Assembly (NCBI GenBank): GCA_947168515.1 | Contig: CAMVMF010000026.1 | Span: forward strand, 1-42,959 | Direction: 5' to 3' | DNA length: 42,959 bases | DNA from: an uncultured Bacteroidales bacterium | Lineage (GTDB): Bacteria > Bacteroidota > Bacteroidia > Bacteroidales > P3 | Part shown: positions 17,383 to 25,716 of the stretch, piece after piece | How the letters are laid out: each line of letters opens with the position of its first letter | How positions within the stretch are numbered: position 1 is the stretch's first letter | Translations under genes and position numbers: made by a program | The notes under the pieces: model-generated | Told to the model about the DNA's origin: nothing | Seen by the model: the letters and a program-made list of their open reading frames with translations, nothing else | Database searches by the model: none

Positions 17383-17919
17383 CTATCTTTTACCTATTTT
17401 TGCCCATAAGATACCTAGGGCGATGGCAACTAAGATCACATAAACGGGATTGACCCCTAAGAGCCATATCAGCAAAGCAGAGACCACGGGAATCCAAACT
17501 GTTTTCCAACTGATTCCGGCGGACTGAGCCAATTTAAATACAGGAGCAGCAATCAACGCCACCGCGGCCGGACGCACTCCCATAAAGAAATGCTCCACCA
17601 AGGGGTTGGTTTTGAAGAACTGGTACAGAATGGCCAAGGTGATGATGAAAATAATGGGCATCATAACATTGGCCACAATAGCCACGGCAGCCCCCCGAAA
17701 ACCTCTCAGCCTATAGCCTACCCCCGTGGCCATATTCACCGCCAAGACGCCTGGCATCGACTGAGAGAGAGCCACTTGGTCTAAGAAATCCTCCTGCGAA
17801 AGCCATCGGTGTCGGTCCACCAATTCCTGCTCCATCAGGGGTATCATGGCATAGCCGCCCCCGAGGGTGAAAGTGCCAATCTTGAAAAAAGACCAAAAAA
17901 GATCACAATATTTTACCAT
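17383..17919 (-). CDS. Chromate-transporter family half protein (first of the pair)
   Basis: The 178-residue product opens with LFWSFFKIGTFTLGGGYAMIPLME and carries SQSMPGVLAVNMATGVGYR, the paired signature of CHR domains, then several membrane segments and a basic C-terminus. It is the upstream partner of the gene at 16729-17304; 78 bp separate them. It is divergent from yajC, with a 76-bp AT-rich gap that must hold both promoters. Confidence 0.88.
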   Translation of the reverse strand: MVKYCDLFWSFFKIGTFTLGGGYAMIPLMEQELVDRHRWLSQEDFLDQVALSQSMPGVLAVNMATGVGYRLRGFRGAAVAIVANVMMPIIFIITLAILYQFFKTNPLVEHFFMGVRPAAVALIAAPVFKLAQSAGISWKTVWIPVVSALLIWLLGVNPVYVILVAIALGILWAKIGKR

Positions 17920-17995
17920 TTACTCCGTTATAAGAAAATTATTTTTTAACGCACACGTCTTATAACGCACGAATAGAAAAAAAATTGTAATAAAG

Positions 17996-18289
17996 ATGAT
18001 ACTACTAGACATTACCAACGGTTGGAAGACCATTATCATGATTGTGGCAATGATTGCCGTGTTTTACTTTTTCCTCATCCGCCCCCAGAGCCAACAAGCG
18101 AAGAAAGAGGCTGAATACCGCGACAGCCTAAAAGCTGGCGACGAAGTGATGACAGCGGGCGGCATCCACGGTACCGTTGTCAACAACACCCCTACCCACA
18201 TCACCCTGCAGATTGCCAATGGCACACAAATCAAGGTGGCCCGTTCCAACGTTCAACCCATCCCCGAGCGCAAGGCAAAAAAAAGATAA
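17996..18289 (+). CDS. yajC: Preprotein translocase subunit YajC
   Basis: YajC is a small inner-membrane partner of SecDF in the Sec export machinery. The 97 residues have one membrane segment (about 10-28, IIMIVAMIAVFYFFLIRPQ), then the conserved LKAGDEVMTAGGIHGTVV and a beta-rich tail ending in basic residues. The length is normal. secDF is not in the window. A strong terminator follows, so it seems to be a single-gene unit. Confidence 0.92.
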   Translation: MILLDITNGWKTIIMIVAMIAVFYFFLIRPQSQQAKKEAEYRDSLKAGDEVMTAGGIHGTVVNNTPTHITLQIANGTQIKVARSNVQPIPERKAKKR

Positions 18290-18312
18290 GGGTCCTTATC
18301 AAAAGCCGCAAC

Positions 18313-18356
18313 AAAAAAGTCTCAGCAGTTACTACTACAACCGCTGAGACTTTTTT
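18313..18356 (+). terminator. Rho-independent terminator after yajC
   Basis: AAAAAAGTCTCAGC pairs with GCTGAGACTTTTTT around a loop containing ACTACTACA, giving a stem of about 14 bp ending in a T run. The A run on the other side would let it work in both directions. Confidence 0.9.
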
Positions 18357-18520
18357 GACAGAAACGAAGAGGAAACACTTCAGTGAAGCAATCTACAACA
18401 AAGACATCCACAAAAACACGAAAGCGACACTCTACGCATCAGAAATACTGAATTCGGATTCAGGACAGAATAACTCATGATTTAGTTTCGTATAGGATGT
18501 ATATTTCTTAAAGAAGCATA

Positions 18521-18553
18521 AAACTTTGAAAACTATTTTAGTTTCCAAAGTTT
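18521..18553. promoter_or_regulatory. 33-bp palindromic operator, probable TetR binding site
   Basis: Two 15-bp arms (AAACTTTGAAAACTA and TAGTTTCCAAAGTTT) around TTT match at 14 of 15 positions. The site covers the expected -33 region of the promoter whose -7 box is at 18560, and is followed by the gene of a TetR-type repressor. Binding by that repressor is inferred. Nothing else is seen in the gap 18357-18520. Confidence 0.7.
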
Positions 18554-18559
18554 TTTTCT

Positions 18560-18567
18560 TATTTTTG
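18560..18567 (+). promoter_or_regulatory. -7 box of the RND efflux operon promoter
   Basis: TATTTTTG followed by C matches TAnnTTTG; the tetR-like ATG is 75 bp downstream. Confidence 0.65.
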
Positions 18568-18641
18568 CAGCCGTTTTTGCGCCGATCTGATACGTTTCAA
18601 AAAAAACATATTATATTGGCATACAGAAAGTAACAACGATA

Positions 18642-19298
18642 ATGGAAGTAGAAGAAATAAAAGAAAAAATAATAAGAACTGCCACAGAACTCTTCATGAA
18701 GGACGGGTGCAAGCGGGTGACGATGGACAATATAGCCTCCGCCCTGCACATCTCCAAACGTACCCTATACGAAATCTTCGCAAACAAAGAAGAGCTGCTC
18801 ATGGCCTGCATCAACACTATCCACGAAGAGATAGACATCAACAGAAAGAAACTCAACAGCCAGGTGGACGAGCCTATACTGTTGGCACTCTTTCTGATGC
18901 ATAATACAGCAGTAGCCAACCACCACTACGACACCTTTCAGGAGGACATCCAACGCTACTATCCCCAAATCTACACCTATTTCTCTCAAAAACATACCCA
19001 ACAGTTTCACCAAGAGCTCTCCAATGCGCTAAAAGAAGCTCAGGCCAAGGGCATTATGCGACCCAATGTAGACATCAACCAGGTCTTTAAAACCATAACC
19101 AACTACATGCACTCCTGCCGGAGCGGGGCCAACAAAGAAGAGAAGGACGAATGGCTGCTCAATGTCAGAGAGACCCTCTACACCTACATGCGCGGCCTGA
19201 TGACCACCGACGCCATTCAGCGATACGATGCCCAAAAGGAGCGTTTCCAACAGTTATTTAACGTCAACGAAGAGAATAATCAAAAGAACAACATATAA
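18642..19298 (+). CDS. TetR/AcrR-family repressor of the efflux operon
   Basis: The 218-residue product has the N-terminal TetR helix-turn-helix at about residues 5-50 (IIRTATELFMKDGCKRVTMDNIASALHISKRTLYEIFANKEEL). The larger all-helical C-terminal domain should bind a ligand and form the dimer. It is the first gene of the operon, and the tolC-like gene starts 2 bp after its stop. The palindrome at 18521-18553 is the likely operator, so the protein probably represses itself and the pump until an efflux substrate binds. The C-terminus is rich in Asn and Lys. Confidence 0.92.
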   Translation: MEVEEIKEKIIRTATELFMKDGCKRVTMDNIASALHISKRTLYEIFANKEELLMACINTIHEEIDINRKKLNSQVDEPILLALFLMHNTAVANHHYDTFQEDIQRYYPQIYTYFSQKHTQQFHQELSNALKEAQAKGIMRPNVDINQVFKTITNYMHSCRSGANKEEKDEWLLNVRETLYTYMRGLMTTDAIQRYDAQKERFQQLFNVNEENNQKNNI

Positions 19299-19300
19299 TA

Positions 19301-20599
19301 ATGAAAGTAAAGCAACTAGTTTTAGCACTACTATTCGTCGGCTTGGGATATACAGTCCTTCAGGCCCAAGAGAAAGAGACGCTGCGTCTATCACTGCCCG
19401 AGGCACAGCAATATGCTGTCGAGCACAACTACACCCTACAGAACGCCAGTCTGGACGTGCAGAAGGCCGAAGCAGCCAAATGGCAGACCCTAAGTTCCAT
19501 GCTGCCACAGGTCACCTCCTCTTTCGACTACAGCAACATGCTGGGATACAAAATGTCCATGGGTGGTTTTACCATTCCGTTGAACCCTTACGGTACCTTT
19601 GCCGTCACAGCCTCCATGGCACTCTCGGCATCACAAATCATGGGTACTCTCATGAATGACATCTCAGTCAAAATGAGCGACATCAACCACCAGCAGAGCG
19701 AGCTGTCCACCCGCACCGGGGTCAAGAGTGTTTACACCTCTATCCTCGTTATGGAAGATGTGGTCAAGCTGCTCGACTCCAGCCTCAACAACATGCTTAC
19801 CCTGCAGGAATCCACGCGCAAAAGTGTCCAAGCCGGTGCCGTTGAGCCTATCGAACTTGACAAGCTGTCGGTCCAAGTAGCCACCCTACGCAACAGCATC
19901 ACCTCCAACCGTCGTACCCTCAAGATGCTATACAGCTCGCTGATTTTGCAGCTGGGCGCCGATGGCAACACCCAGTTGGAGCTCACCACCCCTTTGGAAC
20001 AAGTGATGGACATCAACGAAGCCGCCAAACTCACCATGGGAGGTTTCGACCTAGAGGACAACCACAACTACCAATTGCTCCAACAGAACGAGAGACTCTC
20101 TCAGATGCAGGTCACCAATGCTTGGTTGCAGTTCACCCCCACCATCACCGCCATGTACCAGTATAACGCCAAAACCTATTTCGGTCGCGAAGAAGGTATG
20201 AATATGACACCGCCCCAGATGATAGGAGCCTCCATCAACTTGCCCCTCTTCCAGAGTGGCAGCCGCCTAGCGGCAGTACGTCAGGCCAAAATCGCCCAGC
20301 AGGAAAGTGCCAATACCAAAAAACAGACCGAAGAGGCGCTGCAAGTAGAATACAACCAAGACTGCTACAACCTCATATCAGCCATAGAGAGCTACCAGAT
20401 TCAGAAAGAAAACCTTGCCGTAACCAAACGGGTACTTGACAACACCAGCAACAAGTACCGCACCGGCTATGCTAGTAACCTCGAAGTCACCAATGCCAGC
20501 ACCGACCTCATCACAGCCCAGAGCAACTATGTACAGGCTGTCATGGAGGTAGTCACCGCACAGATAGCCCTAGAGAACCTCCTTGGCAAAAAAGAATAA
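19301..20599 (+). CDS. TolC-family outer-membrane efflux channel
   Basis: The 432-residue product has a signal peptide (MKVKQLVLALLFVGLGYTVLQAQ) and the outer-membrane efflux protein fold: two repeated halves of long alpha-helices with short strand pairs. Recognisable parts are LSLPEAQQYAVEHNYTLQNASLDVQKAEAAK near the N-terminus, GASINLPLFQSGSRLAAVRQAKI in the second half, and the closing helix TGYASNLEVTNASTDLITAQSNYVQAVMEVVTAQIALENLLG. It should form the trimeric exit duct of the tripartite pump. Compact spacing (2 bp upstream, 32 bp downstream) places it inside the operon. Confidence 0.93.
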   Translation: MKVKQLVLALLFVGLGYTVLQAQEKETLRLSLPEAQQYAVEHNYTLQNASLDVQKAEAAKWQTLSSMLPQVTSSFDYSNMLGYKMSMGGFTIPLNPYGTFAVTASMALSASQIMGTLMNDISVKMSDINHQQSELSTRTGVKSVYTSILVMEDVVKLLDSSLNNMLTLQESTRKSVQAGAVEPIELDKLSVQVATLRNSITSNRRTLKMLYSSLILQLGADGNTQLELTTPLEQVMDINEAAKLTMGGFDLEDNHNYQLLQQNERLSQMQVTNAWLQFTPTITAMYQYNAKTYFGREEGMNMTPPQMIGASINLPLFQSGSRLAAVRQAKIAQQESANTKKQTEEALQVEYNQDCYNLISAIESYQIQKENLAVTKRVLDNTSNKYRTGYASNLEVTNASTDLITAQSNYVQAVMEVVTAQIALENLLGKKE

Positions 20600-20631
20600 A
20601 CCCATTCCGACAAAAAAAAAATAATAACAAT

Positions 20632-21669
20632 ATGAACAAAGCATTTAATGTTGCCGCCATCGCCCTGACAGCCCTCAGCCTGGCGGCCTGCGGTGGCAAA
20701 AAGCAAGAAGCCACTCCCTCTCAGGATAAAGAGGCAGAAAAAGTTATCGTCCAAGAACTGAAGGCAGAGCGCATTGCCAAAACCATCGAACTATCTACTA
20801 CCTTGGAGGGCTATGAGACCATGAATGTCTCCCCCAGCATCTCCGGCCACATCGAACACATCTATGTTGAGGTAGGCAGCCGTGTGAGCAAAGGATCCAT
20901 GTTAGTGCGTATGGACCAGACACAGCTCAACACCACCCGCATCAACCTTGCCAGCGTCAAAGTAGAACTAGACCGTGTGGCAGAGCTCAAGGCCGCTGGC
21001 AACGTCAGCCAGCAGGTCTATGACCAAACCAAGGCGCAGTATGACCAGTTGGTCGAGACCGAACGTTTCCAAAACGAGAACACCTTTGTCAAATCGCAAT
21101 TCAGCGGAGTAGTCAGTGCCAAAAACTATGAGGATGGAGAGATGTACAGCGGTGCACCCATACTCACCCTCACCCAAATCAACCGTCTCAAGGCCCTCAT
21201 CAACGTGCCAGAGAGTTACTTCCCCCTGGTCAAACAAGGCATGAAGCTAGACGTGGTCAGCGACATCTACCCCAACCAAACGTTCCCCGCCACCATAGAG
21301 ATAGTCTACCCCACAATCGATCCGAACACCCATACCTTCCAATGTAAGCTCAACATACCCAATGGCAGCGAGAAAATCCGTCCCGGCATGTATGTCAAGA
21401 CCAAACTGGCCCTTGGGGAAGTCGACGCCATCGTGGTTCCCTATCAGAGCGTGCTGAAACTCACCGGCAGCAACGACCGCTATGTCTTCACCTACAAGGA
21501 TGGTATGGCCCACCGCGTGGCTGTCACCCTTGGCCAACGCTACGATGACCGCATTGAAATCATTCCTGTGCAGCCCGGCGAGCTGAAGGAAGGCGACCAA
21601 CTGGTAGTCACAGGCATGGGCCGTCTTGTTGACGGCAGCCCCCTTGAAATAGTTACCGACTCCCTCTAA
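20632..21669 (+). CDS. RND efflux periplasmic adaptor (membrane fusion protein), lipoprotein
   Basis: The 345-residue product has a lipobox LAAC with Cys 20. It then has the adaptor order: first half of the lipoyl domain with GHIEHIYVEVGSRVSKGSMLVRMD, a short helical hairpin (about 100-135), the second lipoyl half (SQFSGVVSAKNYEDGEMYSGAPIL), a beta-barrel domain (VPESYFPLVKQGMKLDV), and a membrane-proximal domain. It links the RND pump to the TolC-like channel. The coiled-coil hairpin is short for the family. The RND gene begins 19 bp downstream. Confidence 0.93.
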   Translation: MNKAFNVAAIALTALSLAACGGKKQEATPSQDKEAEKVIVQELKAERIAKTIELSTTLEGYETMNVSPSISGHIEHIYVEVGSRVSKGSMLVRMDQTQLNTTRINLASVKVELDRVAELKAAGNVSQQVYDQTKAQYDQLVETERFQNENTFVKSQFSGVVSAKNYEDGEMYSGAPILTLTQINRLKALINVPESYFPLVKQGMKLDVVSDIYPNQTFPATIEIVYPTIDPNTHTFQCKLNIPNGSEKIRPGMYVKTKLALGEVDAIVVPYQSVLKLTGSNDRYVFTYKDGMAHRVAVTLGQRYDDRIEIIPVQPGELKEGDQLVVTGMGRLVDGSPLEIVTDSL

Positions 21670-21688
21670 AACTCCCTTTTGAAACATT

Positions 21689-24600
21689 ATGGCAATATAC
21701 AAAACAGCAATTAACAAGCCCATTACCACCGGCTTGATATTTGTGGCCATCATCATCCTAGGACTTTTCTCCCTCTCACGTCTGCCCATTGATCAGATGC
21801 CTGAGATGGACCCGCCCTATGTGACCGTCATGACCACCTATGCCGGCGCCAACGCCAGCGACATTGAGACCAATATCACCAAAATCATCGAGAATTCACT
21901 CAACTCGGTGGACGGTCTCAAAAACATCACCTCCACCTCGCAGGACAACCTTTCCATAGTCTCACTGGAATTTGAATGGGGGAGCGACCTCGACGAGGCC
22001 CTCAACGACATCCGCAGCTATGTAGACCTGCTCTACGACAATCTGCCCGACGGTGTCAGCCGTCCCACCATTCTCAAACTCAACAGCAGTGCCATGCCAG
22101 TGTTGGTATATGGTTTCACCGCCAAGGAGAGCTATCCTGGGTTGGACAAAATCATTGAAGACAATGTCACCAACGAGCTCAACCGCGTAAACGGCATCGG
22201 CAACATCTCGGTCAGCGGAGCCCCCGAGCGATACATCTATATCGACCTCGACCCAAAACAGCTCGAAGCCTACCACCTCAGCGTCGAGGCTGTAGGCTCA
22301 GCTATCAGTTCCAACAACCTCGACGTGGCCTCCGGCACGGTCAAGATGGGCAAAGAACAGTACCAGATGCGTGTGAAGAGCGAGTATGAAGAGAGTGCCG
22401 AAATCAACGACATCATGGTTGCCAATGTGGGTGGCAAGCCCATATATGTGCGCGACCTTGCCACAGTGCGCGACACCATCAAAGACCTCTCCCTCGACGA
22501 GAAAATCAACGGACAAGACGGTGCCCGCATGACCATCTCCAAACAGACAGGAGCCAACACCGTTGCCATCGCCCGAGAGGTGCACAACAAATTGGAACAA
22601 ATAAAGAAAGACCTGCCTCCCGACGTGGAAACCACCCTTATACGAGACGAGTCTGAAGAAATCGAGAACGCCATCTCCGGTCTTTTCAGTTCTATCTTCT
22701 ACGCCCTGCTATTTGTGGTGTTGGTGGTGCTTATCTTCCTGGGCAACTGGCGCAGCACCATTATCATCGGACTTACCATTCCCATTTCGCTGGTCACCTC
22801 CTTCATCTATCTGCTTTTGGCAGACAGCTCCCTCAACATCATCTCCCTAGCCTCACTCACTGTGGCCATTGGTATGGTGGTTGACGATGCCATTGTGGTT
22901 CTGGAGAATATTACCAAACACGTCGAACGCGGAGAGAGTCCGCGCGAAGCCGCCATCTATGCCACCAACGAAGTATGGACATCGGTCATAGCCACCACCT
23001 TGGTCATTGTGGCCGTTTTCGTACCGCTGACCATGCTGCCCGGCATGGCAGGAATCCTTTTCAAAGAGCTTGGCTGGATTGTCACCATCGTGGTGTGCGT
23101 CTCCACCGCCACAGCCATCTCGCTGATTCCCATGCTCTCCAGCTTACTATTAAAAGAAAAGCCTTTCTTCCTGACAAAACTTGAGGAAGAAGAATATAGC
23201 CGCAAACACCAGCGCAAATCATTCAGCTGGGAAAATACCTTTGGGAAATGGTTCTCCAGTATCGAACGTTGGTATGCCGACGTGCTCATCTGGGCCCTCC
23301 ATCACAAACGCATAACCCTGATTATAGCCTTTGCCATCTTTGTGGTCTCCCTCCTCCCCGTTTTCACTGGCAAAATCGGCATGGACTTCATGAAAGACCA
23401 GGACAATGGCCGCATCAGCATCACTGCCGAACTGCAGCGCGGCACCCGTATTGAGGAGACCCTCAAGACTGCCCGCAAAATGGAGGCCGACATCGACGAA
23501 CTCCTCGGCGACATGGTTTTGGGTACCTCCACGTCTGCGGGTTCCAACGACGATGCCGGCTTTGGTGCCCTCTTCAACAGCACAACAAACAACAAAATAA
23601 GCATGAGTGTCCGCTGCGTAAAGAAATACGACCGCGACGTGACCATCTTTGAGATGCAGGAAATGCTGCGTAAGAGATTTGCCGAATACCCCGAACTGAA
23701 CCGCGTCATCGTGTCGGAAGGCGGCATGGGCGGCGGCAATAACCGCCTTAGCATTGAGGTTTATGGATACGACTTCGATGAGTCATACCAGTTTGCTCAA
23801 GAGCTTATACGCCGCATCCAGAAGAATGTACCAGGAGCCCGCGACTGCAATATCAGCCGTGATGAGGACCGTGCCGAACTGAAGATTGTCTTCGACAAGG
23901 AGAAACTGGCCTACCATGGCCTCACCAGTGCTGCCGTGGCCACCAGTGTCCGCTACCGTGTCTACGGTATGAACTGCGGCTATCTAAAAGAAGACGGCGA
24001 CGAATATGACATAGTGTGCCGCCTCAAAGAAGACTACCGCAGCAGTATCACCGACATCGAAGAGCTCCCCCTCACCACTGCCACAGGCCAGACCATCAAG
24101 CTGAAGGAGCTGGCCCAGGTTGAGGAATATTGGGTACCGCCAACCATACAGCGTAAAAACCGCCAACGCTACCTCACGGTCTCTGTCACTCCCTTCGGGG
24201 CTTCGTTGGGTGAGGTGGCACAAGGCGTTCAGAGCGAGATTGACAAGATGAATCTCCCTCAGGGAATCCACACCCACCTGGGTGGCAGCTACGAAGACCA
24301 GCAGGAGAACACCAGCAACATGGGCACCCTAGCACTCCTTATCATCATGCTCGTGTACATCGTCATGGCCTCGCAGTTCGAATCCTTTGCCAAACCCTTC
24401 ATCATCATGTTCTCCATACCTTTTGCCATCACAGGTGTCATTCTGGCACTGTTGATTACCGGTACCAATCTGGATATGGTAGGATCTCTTGGCATCATCC
24501 TGCTTATTGGTATCGTGGTTAAGAACGGTATCGTACTGGTCGACTATATCAACCTCATGCGTGAGCGCGGTATGGAACTGTACCCTGCCATTGCCGCATC

Positions 24601-24868
24601 CGGACAAAGCCGTCTGCGTCCAGTGCTCATGACAGCCTTCACCACTATCCTAGGTATGGTGCCTATGGCCACCAGTAAGGCCGAGGGCTCAGAGTTGTGG
24701 ACCACGCTGGGTATCGTCGTCATCGGCGGTCTGCTCGTCTCCACCATAGTCACCCTGGTGGTGGTGCCTGTGTTATACGGCATCTTTGAGCGTCGCGACG
24801 AAGCCGATAAACTTGCACGCAAACGCAAGAAATTCGTCTTCATGAACATCGACCTAGAAGACAAATAA
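21689..24868 (+). CDS. RND-family multidrug efflux pump, inner membrane
   Basis: The 1059-residue product has the full RND plan: TM1 at the N-terminus, a large periplasmic loop, TM2-6, a central cytoplasmic linker around 490-530, then the repeat with TM7-12. It starts MAIYKTAINKPITTG and contains the proton-relay pair Asp399-Asp400 in GMVVDDAIVVLENI (TM4). GSLGIILLIGIVVKNGIVLVDYIN marks TM10-11. LPIDQMPEMDPPYVTVMTTYAGA is typical of the hydrophobe/amphiphile (HAE-1) group, so drugs, bile salts or lipids are more likely substrates than metals. The second half has a Gly-rich loop (EGGMGGGNNR). Expression should follow the TetR operator upstream. Confidence 0.96.
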   Translation: MAIYKTAINKPITTGLIFVAIIILGLFSLSRLPIDQMPEMDPPYVTVMTTYAGANASDIETNITKIIENSLNSVDGLKNITSTSQDNLSIVSLEFEWGSDLDEALNDIRSYVDLLYDNLPDGVSRPTILKLNSSAMPVLVYGFTAKESYPGLDKIIEDNVTNELNRVNGIGNISVSGAPERYIYIDLDPKQLEAYHLSVEAVGSAISSNNLDVASGTVKMGKEQYQMRVKSEYEESAEINDIMVANVGGKPIYVRDLATVRDTIKDLSLDEKINGQDGARMTISKQTGANTVAIAREVHNKLEQIKKDLPPDVETTLIRDESEEIENAISGLFSSIFYALLFVVLVVLIFLGNWRSTIIIGLTIPISLVTSFIYLLLADSSLNIISLASLTVAIGMVVDDAIVVLENITKHVERGESPREAAIYATNEVWTSVIATTLVIVAVFVPLTMLPGMAGILFKELGWIVTIVVCVSTATAISLIPMLSSLLLKEKPFFLTKLEEEEYSRKHQRKSFSWENTFGKWFSSIERWYADVLIWALHHKRITLIIAFAIFVVSLLPVFTGKIGMDFMKDQDNGRISITAELQRGTRIEETLKTARKMEADIDELLGDMVLGTSTSAGSNDDAGFGALFNSTTNNKISMSVRCVKKYDRDVTIFEMQEMLRKRFAEYPELNRVIVSEGGMGGGNNRLSIEVYGYDFDESYQFAQELIRRIQKNVPGARDCNISRDEDRAELKIVFDKEKLAYHGLTSAAVATSVRYRVYGMNCGYLKEDGDEYDIVCRLKEDYRSSITDIEELPLTTATGQTIKLKELAQVEEYWVPPTIQRKNRQRYLTVSVTPFGASLGEVAQGVQSEIDKMNLPQGIHTHLGGSYEDQQENTSNMGTLALLIIMLVYIVMASQFESFAKPFIIMFSIPFAITGVILALLITGTNLDMVGSLGIILLIGIVVKNGIVLVDYINLMRERGMELYPAIAASGQSRLRPVLMTAFTTILGMVPMATSKAEGSELWTTLGIVVIGGLLVSTIVTLVVVPVLYGIFERRDEADKLARKRKKFVFMNIDLEDK

Positions 24869-24937
24869 AGAAAACCCACGTTAGCAAGTCTTCAGGAATC
24901 AACAATTCCAAACGCTAACCTCAAAAACAGCAAACTA

Positions 24938-25231
24938 ATGAAAAGTATAATGATAGTTTTCAACCAGGCAAGCACCGAGCGTGTCGAGTACCTCCTCGAC
25001 ACCCTCGAGGTGCGTGGTTTCACTTTCTGGGAGAATGTCCAGGGACGAGGTCATCTCAATGGTGACCCCCACCGCGGCACCCACACATGGCCAGAAATGA
25101 ACAATGCCGTCATGGCCGTCGTCGAAGACGACAAAGTCGACAGCATACTCCTAGCCGTCCGCAAACTCGACAAACGCAATGAAGAAGTAGGCATCAGGGC
25201 CTTTGTGTGGAATATCGAACAGATGGCATAG
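24938..25231 (+). CDS. Small PII-like protein at the end of the RND operon
   Basis: The 97-residue product (MKSIMIVFNQASTERVEYLL, then RGFTFWENVQGRGHLNGDPH, AVVEDDKVDSILLAVRKL and VWNIEQM) has the beta-alpha-beta order and length of PII-like ferredoxin-fold proteins such as the DUF3240/DUF190 groups. Some of those are encoded beside RND or other transporters and are thought to sense small molecules and adjust transport. The loop after strand 2 holds a Gly-Arg-Gly-His cluster that could bind a ligand or metal. It starts 69 bp after the pump gene with no terminator between, so I place it in the operon. The family assignment is from pattern, not a search. Confidence 0.7.
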   Translation: MKSIMIVFNQASTERVEYLLDTLEVRGFTFWENVQGRGHLNGDPHRGTHTWPEMNNAVMAVVEDDKVDSILLAVRKLDKRNEEVGIRAFVWNIEQMA

Positions 25232-25367
25232 TGAGGATAAGGGAATGATAATCAAACAACACCTTATGTGATCGATTGATTATTATTCACCCCACTTAGC
25301 TACAATTAGTGATTCCCTTTCCTAAAAATCGCTGACAATGATTATTATTCGGATTTGAAAAAGGTAG

Positions 25368-25375
25368 TACTTTTG
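25368..25375 (+). promoter_or_regulatory. -7 box of a possible small-RNA promoter
   Basis: TACTTTTG followed by C fits TAnnTTTG. No good -33 TTTG is found at the usual spacing, which lowers confidence. It lies in the 485-bp gap 25232-25716. Confidence 0.45.
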
Positions 25376-25381
25376 CAAATG

Positions 25382-25487
25382 AAAATCAGAGAGAATTCAA
25401 CCCTTTTGTCATAACTCATAAGTCTTTGGTTTTTAGGATTAATAAATGTACGGCCGCCCCTCCTAACCCGAGGGGCGGCTGATTTTT
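25382..25487 (+). ncRNA. Candidate small RNA or leader, about 105 nt
   Basis: A -7 box at 25368 is followed about 85 bp later by a strong terminator, with no sizeable frame between. The first ATG (25380) would encode only 11 codons and a second near the hairpin only 6. It could be a stand-alone small RNA or an attenuated leader for the TPR gene at 25717. No known RNA family is recognised. The rest of the gap (25488-25716) shows nothing clear. Confidence 0.4.
25453..25487 (+). terminator. Rho-independent terminator
   Basis: GCCGCCCCTC pairs perfectly with GAGGGGCGGC around CTAACCC, followed by GATTTTTG. Confidence 0.85.
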
Positions 25488-25716
25488 GTTTCATACAATA
25501 AAACAAGCCTTATTCCGTTAACAAGAAAAAGAAGTCTCAAACTAGTCAGTCATGGATATGCCAATATTGACCAGCAGGATATTTCTATTAAATCGTTAAA
25601 CGCATCCTCATGCCTACATGAAGATTCAAAAAAAATAAAAACGTGTGATTTGTGTTCAAGACAATCGATAGAAGATGCCTAGGCATTTAGACAAAGCACT
25701 CTAACACCAATACATC

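Noticed and set aside
17391-17398. TATTTTTGCC on the plus strand resembling a -7 box
   Set aside because: It lies at the 3' end of a minus-strand gene with no plus-strand gene to serve.
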